A DNA stretch of 64,000 bases from an uncultured Acetatifactor sp. (GTDB taxonomy: Bacteria; Bacillota; Clostridia; Lachnospirales; Lachnospiraceae): assembly GCA_934436435.1 (NCBI GenBank), contig CAKSAN010000014.1, forward strand, positions 1-64,000, written 5' to 3'. The translations under genes were made by a program, and so were the position numbers. Below are positions 33,795 to 44,253 of the stretch, piece by piece (position 1 is the stretch's first letter; each line of letters begins with the position of its first letter). The notes beneath the pieces were generated by a model. The model was not told the DNA's origin, ran no database searches, and was given only the letters and a program-made list of their open reading frames with translations.

Positions 33795-35165
33795 CTATTT
33801 AAAAAATTTATCATAGATACCAAATAAGAAAATAAAAATTACGATCAGCGGCAGTCCGTAGGTCAGATACCCCCGCATCCAGTCGTGTACTTTTAAGCCC
33901 TTTCCGGTATTGACTTCTTTCTTGTAATTCTCCCATCCCCAACCATATCTGGTCACACAGAACAGCAGATATACCAGGGATCCCAACGGCAGAAACAGAT
34001 TGCTTACCAGAAAATCTTCGAAATCCAGTACCGCTCCGCCGAAGACGGAAAAACCGTCCCAGCTCCATACATTGTAACCCAGTACACAGGGTACGGACAG
34101 AACAATGATCAGGAACAGATTCACCAGAGAAGACTTCTTACGACTGGCACCGGTCAGTTCCATGCCGCAGCAGATAATATTTTCAAATACCGCCAGCACG
34201 GTAGATAACGCCGCAAATGCCATGAACAGGAAGAACAGGCTTCCCCACAGGCGGCCGTAAGGCATATTTGCAAAAATATTCGGCAGCGTAATGAAGATCA
34301 GGCTGGGACCGGAAGTCTGATCCACCCCGTAAGTAAAACACGCCGGAAAAATAATCATTCCCGCGGTAATTGCCACAAAAGTATCCAGCACCACCACTCT
34401 GACGGACTCTCCCAGCAGGGAATGCTCCTTGCCGATATAGCTGCCGAAGATTGCCATGGCTCCAATGCCCAGACTTAAGGTAAAGAACGCCTGATTCATG
34501 GCACCTACCAGAGTAGACACCACACCGACCTGCTGCATACGGCCAAAATCGGGCACCAGATAAAACTTCAGTCCCTCTTTCGCTCCCGGCATAAAGATGC
34601 TGTTGATGGCCAGAACCACCATAATCACCAGCAATGCGATCATCATGACCTTCGTCACACGCTCCAGGCCATTCTGCAATCCGCCGGCACAGACACCGAT
34701 ACTGATGACTACCACCAGTACCATCCAGAACATCATAACCTTGGGATCTGCCAGCATCCGGGAAAACTGATCCGCCACCGCATCCGCGGAAAGGCCGGAA
34801 AGCTTACCGGCAGCTGTCATGTAAAAATAGTGCAGCATCCAGCCTGCCACTGTGGTATAGAACATCATTAACAGATAGCAGCCCGCCAGCGTGAAGTAGC
34901 CGTGAATATGCCACTTCTGTCCCGGTTTCTCCAAAGCCTGATAAGCCTTGACGGGACTCTTTTTACTGGCTCTTCCCACGGCGAACTCCATGCTCATAAT
35001 GGGAAGGCCGAGAATAACCAGAAAGATCAGATAAAACAGCACAAAGGCGCCACCGCCGCCCTGGCCGGCCATGTATGGGAATTTCCATACATTACCGATA
35101 CCAATGGCACAGCCGGCGGACAACAGGATAAATCCCAGGCGGGATTTTAAACTTTCTCGTTCCAT
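33795..35165 (-). CDS. Neurotransmitter:sodium symporter family transporter
   Basis: Na+-coupled transporter of amino acids or related compounds. The 456 residues give about 11-12 helices. TM1 carries the unwound ligand/Na+ region GCAIGIGNVWKFPYM (about 18-32), and the amphipathic GAFVLFYLIFLVILGLP follows. Its ATG shares one base with the alaS stop, so translation is coupled. Substrate unknown; linkage to alaS hints at alanine but this is only suggestive. Confidence 0.92.
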   Translation of the reverse strand: MERESLKSRLGFILLSAGCAIGIGNVWKFPYMAGQGGGGAFVLFYLIFLVILGLPIMSMEFAVGRASKKSPVKAYQALEKPGQKWHIHGYFTLAGCYLLMMFYTTVAGWMLHYFYMTAAGKLSGLSADAVADQFSRMLADPKVMMFWMVLVVVISIGVCAGGLQNGLERVTKVMMIALLVIMVVLAINSIFMPGAKEGLKFYLVPDFGRMQQVGVVSTLVGAMNQAFFTLSLGIGAMAIFGSYIGKEHSLLGESVRVVVLDTFVAITAGMIIFPACFTYGVDQTSGPSLIFITLPNIFANMPYGRLWGSLFFLFMAFAALSTVLAVFENIICCGMELTGASRKKSSLVNLFLIIVLSVPCVLGYNVWSWDGFSVFGGAVLDFEDFLVSNLFLPLGSLVYLLFCVTRYGWGWENYKKEVNTGKGLKVHDWMRGYLTYGLPLIVIFIFLFGIYDKFFK

Positions 35166-37819
35166 TACGCGAGCTGGTCCTCCAATACCTTGGACGCTTC
35201 CGCGATGGCTGCGGGAATGCCTGCGGGATTCTTACCGCCGGCCTGAGCCATATTGGGACGTCCGCCGCCGCCACCGCCTACCTGTGCGGCGATTCCCTTG
35301 ATCAGATTGCCTGCATGGGCACCGGCCTTCACAGCACCGTCCGTAGCCATGGCGATCATGTTGACCTTGCCATCCTGTGCGGAAAACAGTACTACAACAC
35401 CCTCGCCCAGCTTACCCTTCAACTGGTCTCCCAGATCTCTTAAGCCGTTCATATCCACGCCGTCCACATTGGCAGCTAACAGCTTCATTCCCTTTACTTC
35501 CACTACCTGATCCATGACATCGCCCAGTGCGGACTGTGCCATCTTTGCTTTCAGGGATTCGTTCTCTGCATTCAGGGCCTTCAGTTCTGCCTGCATATGC
35601 TGGATCTTCTCGATCAAAGCTGCCGGAGCTGCCTTTGCGGCTGCGGCTGCCTTGTTGAAGTTCTCTTCCACAGCCTGATAGTATGCCATTACATTGGCAC
35701 CGGTCAGTGCTTCGATTCTTCTGACACCGGCGGCAACACCGCTCTCGGACAGGATCTTGAAGTAGCCGATCTCACCGGTATGTTTTACATGGGTACCACC
35801 GCACAGTTCCTTGGAGAAATCTCCCATGGATACCACGCGGACGGTCTCACCGTATTTTTCACCGAACAGAGCCATGGCTCCGCTCTTCTTCGCATCCTCG
35901 ATGCTCATGATATTGGTAACGACTGCAATGTCCTCTGCAATTTTTTCGTTAACCAGAGCCTCTACCTTTGCGATCTCCTCTGCGGTCATGGCCTGTCCGT
36001 GACTGAAGTCGAAACGGGTTCTTGCGCCGTCCTGATAGGATCCCTGCTGTTCTACATGATCTCCCAGTACGATCTGCAATGCCTTCTGTAACAGATGGGT
36101 TGCGGAATGGTTCTTGCAGACACTCTTTCTGTTGTCGGTATCTACAGCAAGCTCTGCGGTATCCTCTACGGATACGCTGCCGGATACGACCTTACCCACA
36201 TGTCCGATGCGTCCGCCGGCGATCTTCACAGTCTCGGTCACTTCAAAAGTACCGTTTTCGGTGCGGATCACACCAAAATCACCCTTCTGTCCGCCCATGG
36301 TAGCATAGAACGGAGTCACATCGGTGATCAGGGTACCGGTCTCTCCCTCATTTAAGGTCTTCACCAGCTCGGTCTCGGAAGCCAGTCCCACTACTTTGCC
36401 CTCTGCGGTCAGAGCATCATAACCTACAAATTCGCTTGTGATCTTGTCATCCAGTCCATCGAATACACCTGCGGCGGTGGTCAACTTCTGGGAGAAGTTC
36501 TGTCCTTCTCTTGCCTTCTGCTTCTGCTCTTCCATGGCAGCGGCGAAGCCTTCCTCATCTACGGTCAGGTTCTCTTCCTGTGCCAGCTCTACGGTCAGCT
36601 CCAGAGGGAATCCAAAGGTATCGTATAAGTAGAATGCAGACTTACCGTCGATCTCCTTTTTGCCTTCGCCTCTCTTCTGCTCCAGAATCTTCTGCAGCTC
36701 CTTCATACCGTTCTCCAGAGTGCTCTCGAAACGAGCGATCTCCTTCTGTAACTCGGTCAGAATAAACTCTCTGTTCTTCTTCATCAGAGGATAGCTCTCT
36801 GCGTAGATCTCATCAATATACATGGCAGCAATATGCAGAAGCTGCTCTGTGGTCATATTTAAAGTACGTCCGTGTCTTACCGCACGACGGATCAGACGGC
36901 GGAGAATATAACCGGCGCCGGTATTGGAGGGAAGCAGCTTTGCTTCGTCACCGATCAGCATAACGCTGGTGCGCAGGTGGTCTGCCAGAATACGCATGGA
37001 TCTGGTCAGCTTCTCATCCTCATTGTATTTTACACCGGAAGCCTCTTCGATATAGGCGATGATCGGAGCAAAAAGGTCGGTCTGGTATACATCTCTGGTA
37101 CCGTTTAAGAAGGCCAGAATACGCTCCAGTCCCCATCCGGTATCCACATTCTTCTGCTTTAAGGGGGTCAGATGACCGTCATGGTGCTTCTCATACTGCA
37201 TAAATACATCATTTCCCAGCTCGGTGTATTTGCCACAGTCACAGCCGGGACCACAGTCCGGTCCGCAATCCGGTCTGTCTGCAATATAGAACATCTCGCT
37301 GTCGGGACCGCAGGGGCCGTATTCCAGTCCCCACCAGTTATCGTCAGCGGGAAGATAATATACGTTCTCTTTCTTGAAGCCGGACGCAATACGGTACTGT
37401 GCACCTTCCTCATCTCTGGGGGCATTCTCGTCACCGGCAAATACGGTGGCAGCCAGATGGTCGGCATCAAATCCGAATACCTGGGTCAGCAGTTCGAAAC
37501 TCCACTGGCAGCGCTCCTTTTTGAAGTAATCTCCCAGACTCCAGCTTCCCATCATCTCGAAGAAAGTCACATGGCTCCTGTCGCCTACGGAATCAATATC
37601 GTTGGTACGCACGCAGCCCTGTACATTGCAGAGTCTGGTACCCAGAGGGTGCTTCTGTCCCAACAGGTAGGGCATCAACGGCTGCATGCCCGCTACGTTG
37701 AACATAACACCGGTGGATCCGTCAGATACCAGGGATACTGCTCCCACATCCACATGACCGCGGTCTATATAAAATTGTTTCCAAGCTTTTCTCAGTTCAT
37801 CTGAAGTGAATTGTCTCAT
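35165..37819 (-). CDS. alaS: Alanyl-tRNA synthetase
   Basis: Class II synthetase of 884 residues with catalytic core, editing domain and C-terminal oligomerisation domain. The editing zinc motif is HSATH and CGGTHVKHTG; the C-terminal glycine-rich stretch QVGGGGGGRPNMAQAGG is typical. It has its own promoter. No T-box is visible in the short leader. Confidence 0.98.
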   Translation of the reverse strand: MRQFTSDELRKAWKQFYIDRGHVDVGAVSLVSDGSTGVMFNVAGMQPLMPYLLGQKHPLGTRLCNVQGCVRTNDIDSVGDRSHVTFFEMMGSWSLGDYFKKERCQWSFELLTQVFGFDADHLAATVFAGDENAPRDEEGAQYRIASGFKKENVYYLPADDNWWGLEYGPCGPDSEMFYIADRPDCGPDCGPGCDCGKYTELGNDVFMQYEKHHDGHLTPLKQKNVDTGWGLERILAFLNGTRDVYQTDLFAPIIAYIEEASGVKYNEDEKLTRSMRILADHLRTSVMLIGDEAKLLPSNTGAGYILRRLIRRAVRHGRTLNMTTEQLLHIAAMYIDEIYAESYPLMKKNREFILTELQKEIARFESTLENGMKELQKILEQKRGEGKKEIDGKSAFYLYDTFGFPLELTVELAQEENLTVDEEGFAAAMEEQKQKAREGQNFSQKLTTAAGVFDGLDDKITSEFVGYDALTAEGKVVGLASETELVKTLNEGETGTLITDVTPFYATMGGQKGDFGVIRTENGTFEVTETVKIAGGRIGHVGKVVSGSVSVEDTAELAVDTDNRKSVCKNHSATHLLQKALQIVLGDHVEQQGSYQDGARTRFDFSHGQAMTAEEIAKVEALVNEKIAEDIAVVTNIMSIEDAKKSGAMALFGEKYGETVRVVSMGDFSKELCGGTHVKHTGEIGYFKILSESGVAAGVRRIEALTGANVMAYYQAVEENFNKAAAAAKAAPAALIEKIQHMQAELKALNAENESLKAKMAQSALGDVMDQVVEVKGMKLLAANVDGVDMNGLRDLGDQLKGKLGEGVVVLFSAQDGKVNMIAMATDGAVKAGAHAGNLIKGIAAQVGGGGGGRPNMAQAGGKNPAGIPAAIAEASKVLEDQLA

Positions 37820-37868
37820 TCTCTCGGTCTCCTTATTAAAATAGTTACAAATAAGCCTACATTTCTAC

Positions 37869-37897
37869 ATTATAATGTTATCGTTTCGCCGCGTCAA
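37869..37897 (-). promoter_or_regulatory. Promoter of alaS and the NSS transporter
   Basis: Minus-strand TTGACG (37897-37892), a 17-base spacer and TATAAT (37874-37869). It begins 10 bases beyond the stop of the Hsp70 gene; I see no terminator between them. Confidence 0.8.
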
Positions 37898-37907
37898 GGC
37901 TAAAACA

Positions 37908-39593
37908 TCACTCATCCTCGTGTTCCAGGATCTCGTTCAGTTCCTCTCTTGTCTCCTCGATCTCCTCTTTTTTGCCCCTTTTCAGTGCTGCTTCAAATGC
38001 CGTGATATAATGGTCCAGTTCTCTTCTCCGGTCTCCCAGGGCTTCCTCATACATCCGCTCTGCCCGAAGGAGCACCAGACGGTTTTCCTCTAAGTCTCTG
38101 GGCTGGATCTTAAGGTAGGACAGTTCTTCCATACGCTTTTGGATCTCATCATCCGTCATCTGGTTGTCCTGCCCCTTGATGATCATTTTCTGTGTCAGGC
38201 CGGTGGACACCACTTTGACTTCCACCTCCAGCAGAGAATTGATGTCATAAGTATAGGTCACATCCACGGCTTCGCTGCCCTTAGGTCCCTTGGGAACATC
38301 AATGTTCAGTTCTCCCAGGAACAGATTGTTTCTGGCAAAACGGCTCTCTCCCTGCAGTACCCGGACCCGGACCTTGTCCTGATTGTCCCTGACCGTATAC
38401 AGTCGTTCCGTATGGCTGGCGGGAATCACAGTATTTCTTTCAATAATGGGACAGAAACGGCCATCTTCGTATTTGCCTTCTTCATATTCCACCACGACCT
38501 CTGTTCCCAGTGTAAAGGAACACACATCCGTCAGAATAACTTCCTTTACCTCCGCTCTGCGTTCCTTCATGGCTGCCTGGATCGCAGCCCCGAGAGCCAC
38601 GGCTTCGTCCGGATTCAGTCTCGTATCCGGGAACTTGCGGAAAAGCCTGATCAGGAAATCTCTTACCACCGACAATCTGGTGGCTCCGCCGATCAACAGC
38701 ACCTCGTCAATATCCGACAGTTTTAATCCCGCATCCGACAGACTCTTTTTCACCGGCTCCCGGATCTTCATTAACAGTTCTTCGCACTCTTCCTCGTATT
38801 CTTTCAGGGTAATTTCTGCCGTTTTCGTCTCTTCTCCCAGCAAAAGTTCCATGGTCACCGAATCCTGATCGCTGATCTGGCGTTTGGCCTCCTCCGCCTT
38901 TTTATAGAGACGCACCTGTTCTTTTTCTGACAGATCCTTATAATGCAGTCCTGTCTTTTGCAGGAAGAGCTTCGACATCACTTCCGTGAAATCTTCACCG
39001 CCCAGATAGTTGTCTCCGGCTACCGCCCGTACTTCCAGAATATTGTGGTACAGTTCCAGAATGGATACATCAAAGGTTCCGCCGCCTAAGTCGAACACCA
39101 GAAATCTGGTATCCTTTTCCTTCTCATACAGACCATAGGCCACTGCCGCTGCAGTAGGCTCCGAGATCATGCGCTCCACCTTCAGCCCCGCCAGTTCTCC
39201 GGCCCGCTTGGTGGCTTTTCTTCTCTTGTCATCAAAATAGGCCGGTACACTGATCACAGCCTCCGTGACCTCTTCTCCCAGATATTCTTCCGCGTCCTCT
39301 TTCAGATAACGCAGAATCATGCTGGACAGTTCCTCCGGGCGGAACTTTTTGCCGGACAGGTCATAAGTACGATCCGTTCCCATGCTGCGCTTGAACGCCT
39401 GCGCCACACTGTCGGGATAGAGACTTCTGCGCTCCTGCGCCGTCTCCCCCACATAGACATTGCCGGCTTCATCCACACTGACCACGGACGGGGTCAGATG
39501 CTTCCCCAGACGGTTGGGGATGATCTTCGGTCCTTCCTCCGTAAATACTGCCACCAGGCTGTTGGTGGTTCCCAAATCGATTCCGACTATCAT
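37908..39593 (-). CDS. HscC-like Hsp70 chaperone
   Basis: A 561-residue Hsp70, shorter than DnaK (about 610-640). The nucleotide domain is intact: [39 protein letters not shown] and [15 protein letters not shown] substrate beta domain follows (about 370-490), then a shortened helical end that finishes in acidic residues without an EEVD-like tail. The size and lid resemble E. coli HscC, which has its own dedicated J-proteins. It is 29 bases after the J-domain/TPR gene, a likely dedicated pair separate from the main DnaK-DnaJ-GrpE system. Confidence 0.88.
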   Translation of the reverse strand: MIVGIDLGTTNSLVAVFTEEGPKIIPNRLGKHLTPSVVSVDEAGNVYVGETAQERRSLYPDSVAQAFKRSMGTDRTYDLSGKKFRPEELSSMILRYLKEDAEEYLGEEVTEAVISVPAYFDDKRRKATKRAGELAGLKVERMISEPTAAAVAYGLYEKEKDTRFLVFDLGGGTFDVSILELYHNILEVRAVAGDNYLGGEDFTEVMSKLFLQKTGLHYKDLSEKEQVRLYKKAEEAKRQISDQDSVTMELLLGEETKTAEITLKEYEEECEELLMKIREPVKKSLSDAGLKLSDIDEVLLIGGATRLSVVRDFLIRLFRKFPDTRLNPDEAVALGAAIQAAMKERRAEVKEVILTDVCSFTLGTEVVVEYEEGKYEDGRFCPIIERNTVIPASHTERLYTVRDNQDKVRVRVLQGESRFARNNLFLGELNIDVPKGPKGSEAVDVTYTYDINSLLEVEVKVVSTGLTQKMIIKGQDNQMTDDEIQKRMEELSYLKIQPRDLEENRLVLLRAERMYEEALGDRRRELDHYITAFEAALKRGKKEEIEETREELNEILEHEDE

Positions 39594-39622
39594 AGATTTT
39601 CTTCTCTCTTCATTCTAAATTT

Positions 39623-42600
39623 TCATTGCTTTTTTCCGAATAATTTCTGCCAAAAACCCTGTTTTTCCTGCTTTGGCTTCTCCCGGTGAAAAGCAGCTAC
39701 GGCAGGATCCGTGCTCTTGGTCACCTGTTCGGTTCCTCCCTGATCCTGCGCGGAGTGATACCGGTGCCAGATGGCCTGCAATCCCATTCCTGGATGCCCC
39801 TGCATCTGTCCTTCCAGACGTTCCAGGGCCTCTTTCTCCTGCCCCTTTTTCAGCATCTGAAGGATCCTTACCATCTCCATCTCCTCACAGACGGGATGTA
39901 CACACCGGTGGCAGAAGGAACAATCTGTATCCAGCTCCAGAAGGGTATCCTGTTCCTCTTCGGTGGCGGTATAATATCCCGCCAGATATTCATGTACGAT
40001 CCGAAGCTTCGGCCACTTCAGATACACATTCTCACCGCTTTGGTCTTCTCTTTCCATGCAGGCTTTCAGAGCCTTCGCATAATCGGCACCTTTTTTCTTA
40101 TCTCCGTACAAAATACATGCCAGAATCAGATCCGCAATGGCATCCTTTTTACTGAGGTCTTCTTTGTGGAAGATCAGCGCCTTATCCATATTCTTTATGG
40201 CAACTTTGCCGGAACCGAAGATCAGTCCGTACCATCCCAGATGGAAGAAATACTCTTCAAAATACTCTTGGGTATTGCCGGTGTTTTTCCCTAAAAGTTC
40301 GATCTTCTCCGGCCAAGTTGTCACAATGTCTCCGGCGATGTTCTTCTCACCGCACCAGACACACAGATCCAGTTTTTCCCCGAGTGCATCCAGCACATTG
40401 ACAAATGCCTTGTCCAGAACCTTTAAGGCTTCCGTGGTCTTATCATTGCATGCCAGACATCCGGCAAAAGCCTTCATGCGCTCTCTGTCTCTCTCCCCAG
40501 CAGTTCCCGTAACGTCCCGGTATTCCCGGTAGAATTTCTCCGCCTGTTCCGTATTACCCAGCAAAAAGTACACTTCCGCCTGCTCTGCCAGCAGCTCCGG
40601 CCAGTTGTTTTTCTGCGTTCCGGCCTTGTTGTAGAAAAAGTCGGTCTTCCGCAAACAGATCATGGCTTCGTCATATTCACCGCGGTATCTGTGGATCTTG
40701 GCCAGCCCCTCCCAGGCAAAAGGATGTGCCGGATTCGTGGAGAGGGCCTTCTCATAATCTGCTTTTGCCTCCTCCAGGCACCCCGCCGCCTTATAGAAAT
40801 CCGCCCGCTCCACCAGCAGGAATTCGCAGGGGTATGCATACAGATATTCTGTGATGATGGGAAGTCCACGTCTGTAATAACTCGTTTCTCCCGCTTCCAC
40901 CTTGCTCAGATATTCCTTCCGGAATTTATCGATGGCATCGTTCATCTGCTCCTGTGGAATCGATGTATGGGTCAGCTGCCATTCGTAGGCATCCAGAATC
41001 ACGCTTTTTACATTATTGTCTTTTGCCTGCTGCAGCAGTGCTTTCAGATCTTCCGGCCGCGCCAGATCCGTGTACACCTTTGCCATCATTTCATAGGCTT
41101 TGACATATCCCGGGAAATAATTTATGCAGGCTCTGCCGTTCTGGATCACCCCGGCGGCATTCCACTGACGCTTCGCTGCTTCCAGTTCGTTGGCATACGC
41201 CGCATAGACCTGATAGTCACCGATCAGTCTCTGGGAAATCTCTGCGCAGCGTTCATATTCTTCCATTTCCACATAGATCTGTGCTTTTTCGATCAGCATT
41301 CCGATGTCTTTCGGAGTACCGGTCTCGGCCTTTTCCGCCTCTGCAATGGCATCCGCGAACTTTTCCGGCTGCACATAGCCGTAAGCCCGGTAACACTGCA
41401 TCCGGATCATATGGGACTGTCTGATACGATCCCTGTCCTTTTCCTCTTCTTTGGGATCGGTATCCCGAAGAATCTTTTTCTCCAGACTTTCTTCCCATTC
41501 GGCTGCCAGTGAGATCGCCTTTTCATACTCCGCTGCTTCCGCATACAACTTGACCATCAGTCCCAGATATTCTTCTCTTCTGTCAATGGGAACTTTTGCT
41601 TCCAGCGCTCCGGCCGTCCTAAGTCCCAGATCGTTTTTCCCGTCCTGCAAGTAGCACCAGCATAGATCCAGGCCCAGACCCACATCCCCGGTATCCGCAT
41701 ACTCACGTTCCATTTCCCGTTCCAGTTGTGCGTTGACCTTTTGCAGGGTCTCCAAAAACGAATCATCTCCGCCGACGGAAAGTATCTCTTCCGCACATTT
41801 CTTGGCCTCTTTATATTTTCCCTGCTCATAATACCAGTCCGTCAGGCGCAGGTTCGCCATGTAGTGCTTCGGCATTTTTTCCAGAAGGCTTTCATAGATA
41901 ACTGCAGCCTCCCCATGCCCCTCATTTCTCCACAGCATCTCCGCAGTATTGTAGGCGATCAGATCATCCTCCGGATACTGTGCCGACTGCTCCCGCAAAA
42001 GAGCGATGGCCTCGTCTGTCTGTCCCTTTTTCTCATAGAGAGAAGCCCTGCAGATCTCCATCACAGGATGGGTAATGTTCAGGGCATCTCCGCATCCGAT
42101 GATCCGCTCCGCCTCCGGTAAGTTTCCTTCCTGTAAAGCCTGATAAGCTCTGTCATAATATTGCAGAAACTGATCGTAATCCGCGTCCGCAGCCCCCCGG
42201 AACTGGGAGAACTCCACTTCTTCCCCGGATTCGCATTTATGTACCATGTAATTCACAAACTGTGCCGGGAATCTCTCCCGAAGTGCTCCCGCATTCTGTA
42301 CGATATGGATCTTCTCATCCAAAAGCTTCCAGATATTCGTGGGAAGCTTAAAGTGCTCCATCAAAAAGCGCAGCAGATAAACCGTACAGTTTTCTTCCTC
42401 TTCCAGAGAGAGAAATGCATCCGATTCAAAAAGTTTTCTCCACTTTTGTTCGTCACACCGGTCCGTAATATTCTCGTAGATTTCACGAACCCCTCGCACC
42501 CACTGTCCTGCCGGAGTATCGTCCTCCAGAGTCTGTTCCGTCTCCTCATTTTCCTGTGCATCCGGCGTTCTGGCATAACGGCACGCCTCCTCGTAAGCCG

Positions 42601-42736
42601 TACGCAGGCGCTTAAAGCCTTCCGGATCATCCTCCGGATTCGTTACCGCCAGTTTCTCGCGGTAGGCATTCTTCAGTACTCTTTCGTCTTTTGTCTGTTC
42701 GATTCCCAGAATCTGAAACACTTCGATCAGTTCCAC
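39623..42736 (-). CDS. Large J-domain-like protein with TPR array
   Basis: About 1037 residues. The first 60 form a J-like domain (FQILGIEQTKDERVLKNAYREK, then DPEGFKRLRTAYEEA) in which the HPD tripeptide is replaced by NPED. The rest is mostly helix-turn-helix repeats of the TPR kind, with clear units near 210-330 and 640-760. A C-terminal Cys cluster, CSFCHRCVHPVC, may bind metal. I prefer the GTG at 42736 because GGAGGGG lies 5 bases upstream; an ATG at 42763 has no ribosome site and abuts the glyS terminator. Likely co-chaperone and scaffold for the adjacent Hsp70. Confidence 0.8.
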   Translation of the reverse strand: MELIEVFQILGIEQTKDERVLKNAYREKLAVTNPEDDPEGFKRLRTAYEEACRYARTPDAQENEETEQTLEDDTPAGQWVRGVREIYENITDRCDEQKWRKLFESDAFLSLEEEENCTVYLLRFLMEHFKLPTNIWKLLDEKIHIVQNAGALRERFPAQFVNYMVHKCESGEEVEFSQFRGAADADYDQFLQYYDRAYQALQEGNLPEAERIIGCGDALNITHPVMEICRASLYEKKGQTDEAIALLREQSAQYPEDDLIAYNTAEMLWRNEGHGEAAVIYESLLEKMPKHYMANLRLTDWYYEQGKYKEAKKCAEEILSVGGDDSFLETLQKVNAQLEREMEREYADTGDVGLGLDLCWCYLQDGKNDLGLRTAGALEAKVPIDRREEYLGLMVKLYAEAAEYEKAISLAAEWEESLEKKILRDTDPKEEEKDRDRIRQSHMIRMQCYRAYGYVQPEKFADAIAEAEKAETGTPKDIGMLIEKAQIYVEMEEYERCAEISQRLIGDYQVYAAYANELEAAKRQWNAAGVIQNGRACINYFPGYVKAYEMMAKVYTDLARPEDLKALLQQAKDNNVKSVILDAYEWQLTHTSIPQEQMNDAIDKFRKEYLSKVEAGETSYYRRGLPIITEYLYAYPCEFLLVERADFYKAAGCLEEAKADYEKALSTNPAHPFAWEGLAKIHRYRGEYDEAMICLRKTDFFYNKAGTQKNNWPELLAEQAEVYFLLGNTEQAEKFYREYRDVTGTAGERDRERMKAFAGCLACNDKTTEALKVLDKAFVNVLDALGEKLDLCVWCGEKNIAGDIVTTWPEKIELLGKNTGNTQEYFEEYFFHLGWYGLIFGSGKVAIKNMDKALIFHKEDLSKKDAIADLILACILYGDKKKGADYAKALKACMEREDQSGENVYLKWPKLRIVHEYLAGYYTATEEEQDTLLELDTDCSFCHRCVHPVCEEMEMVRILQMLKKGQEKEALERLEGQMQGHPGMGLQAIWHRYHSAQDQGGTEQVTKSTDPAVAAFHREKPKQEKQGFWQKLFGKKQ

Positions 42737-42775
42737 TTTATCCCCTCCACTGTCGTTATCCATAGGTATAGAAAA

Positions 42776-42798
42776 GGAGCAGAAAGATATTCTGCTCC
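42776..42798 (-). terminator. Terminator after glyS
   Basis: Perfect stem GGAGCAGAA/TTCTGCTCC with a 5-base loop, followed on the minus strand by TTTTCTA. It isolates the glyS transcript from the J/Hsp70 pair, which must depend on readthrough or an undetected promoter. Confidence 0.88.
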
Positions 42799-42810
42799 CT
42801 GAAAATAATC

Positions 42811-44199
42811 TTAGAATGTAAACTTATCTGCAAAATAAGCATCCAGATCAGCGATCGCAACACGCTCCTGCTCCATGGAATCGCGGAAACGTACGGTGAC
42901 GCAGCCATCTGTCTCGGATTCAAAATCATAGGTTACGCAGAAAGGAGTTCCGATCTCGTCCTGACGACGATATCTTTTACCAATATTTCCTCTGTCATCA
43001 AATTCACAGTTGTACTTCTTGGAAAGTTCTGCGTAAATCTTCTCCGCACCCTCGTTCAGCTTCTTGGACAACGGCAGTACACCGATCTTCACCGGTGCCA
43101 GTGCCGGATGGAAACGAAGCACGGTACGCATATCTCCGCCCTCTAACTCTTCCTCATCGTAAGCTGCGCACAGGAATGCCAGAACGACTCTGTCCGCACC
43201 CAGAGAAGGCTCAATAACATAAGGAATATATTTTTCCTTCTTCTCATCATCGAAGTAAGACATATCCTCACCGGAAGTATTGGCATGCTGGGTCAGATCG
43301 TAATCGGTTCTGTCCGCAATACCCCACAGTTCGCCCCAGCCGAAGGGGAACAGGAACTCGATATCGGTGGTTCCCTTGCTGTAGAAGCACAGTTCCTCGG
43401 GAGAGTGATCACGAAGTCTCATCTCATCTTCCTTGATGCCTAAGGACAGCAGCCAGTCACGGCAGAAGCCTCTCCAGTACTGGAACCACTCCATGTCTGT
43501 ACCGGGCTCGCAGAAGAACTCCAGTTCCATCTGCTCAAACTCTCTGGTACGGAAGGTGAAGTTGCCGGGGGTGATCTCGTTACGGAAGGACTTACCGATC
43601 TGTCCGATACCGAAGGGAATCTTCTTACGGGAAGTTCTCTGTACATTTTTGAAGTTAACAAAAATACCCTGTGCTGTCTCGGGTCTTAAGTATACGGTAT
43701 TCTTGGCATCCTCGGTAACACCCTGGAAAGTCTTGAACATCAGGTTGAACTGACGGATATCGGTAAAATTGTGCTTGCCGCAGGTAGGACAGGGAACCTT
43801 ATGTTCCTCGATGAAATTCTTCATCTCTTCCTGACTCCAGCCATCTACGCTGCCTTCTATGGTAATGCCGTTCTCTTCGCAGAAATCCTCGATCAGCTTA
43901 TCCGCACGGAAACGCTCGTGACATTCCTTACAGTCCATCAGAGGATCAGAGAAACCGCCCAGATGTCCGCTGGCCACCCAGGTCTGGGGATTCATCAGGA
44001 TCGCACAGTCCACGCCTACATTGTAAGGACTCTCCTGAACGAACTTCTGCCACCATGCCTTTTTCACATTATTCTTCAGCTCTACGCCAAGGTTACCGTA
44101 ATCCCAGGTATTTGCCAGTCCTCCGTAGATCTCGGAACCGGGATATACAAAACCTCTTGCTTTTGCCAGAGCTACGATCTTCTCCATTGTCTTTTCCAT
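42811..44199 (-). CDS. glyS: Glycyl-tRNA synthetase (single-chain, alpha2 type)
   Basis: Class II synthetase of 462 residues. The N-terminus [12 protein letters not shown] and the motif-2 region [19 protein letters not shown] identify the single-polypeptide bacterial/eukaryal-type enzyme, not the GlyQ/GlyS heterotetramer. The anticodon-binding domain occupies about 365-462. It lies 54 bases after the lipoprotein gene. No T-box is seen ahead of it. Confidence 0.97.
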   Translation of the reverse strand: MEKTMEKIVALAKARGFVYPGSEIYGGLANTWDYGNLGVELKNNVKKAWWQKFVQESPYNVGVDCAILMNPQTWVASGHLGGFSDPLMDCKECHERFRADKLIEDFCEENGITIEGSVDGWSQEEMKNFIEEHKVPCPTCGKHNFTDIRQFNLMFKTFQGVTEDAKNTVYLRPETAQGIFVNFKNVQRTSRKKIPFGIGQIGKSFRNEITPGNFTFRTREFEQMELEFFCEPGTDMEWFQYWRGFCRDWLLSLGIKEDEMRLRDHSPEELCFYSKGTTDIEFLFPFGWGELWGIADRTDYDLTQHANTSGEDMSYFDDEKKEKYIPYVIEPSLGADRVVLAFLCAAYDEEELEGGDMRTVLRFHPALAPVKIGVLPLSKKLNEGAEKIYAELSKKYNCEFDDRGNIGKRYRRQDEIGTPFCVTYDFESETDGCVTVRFRDSMEQERVAIADLDAYFADKFTF

Positions 44200-44253
44200 G
44201 TCAGTACCAAACCTTTCTGCTATATTTCTCTATATTTGTATTGCCTGTATGAC

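Noticed and set aside
40691..41512. 273-residue plus-strand open frame opposite the TPR protein
   Set aside because: Antisense shadow of a repeat-rich gene.
44200..44253. T-box before glyS
   Set aside because: The spacer is 54 bases, too short for one, and has no consensus.
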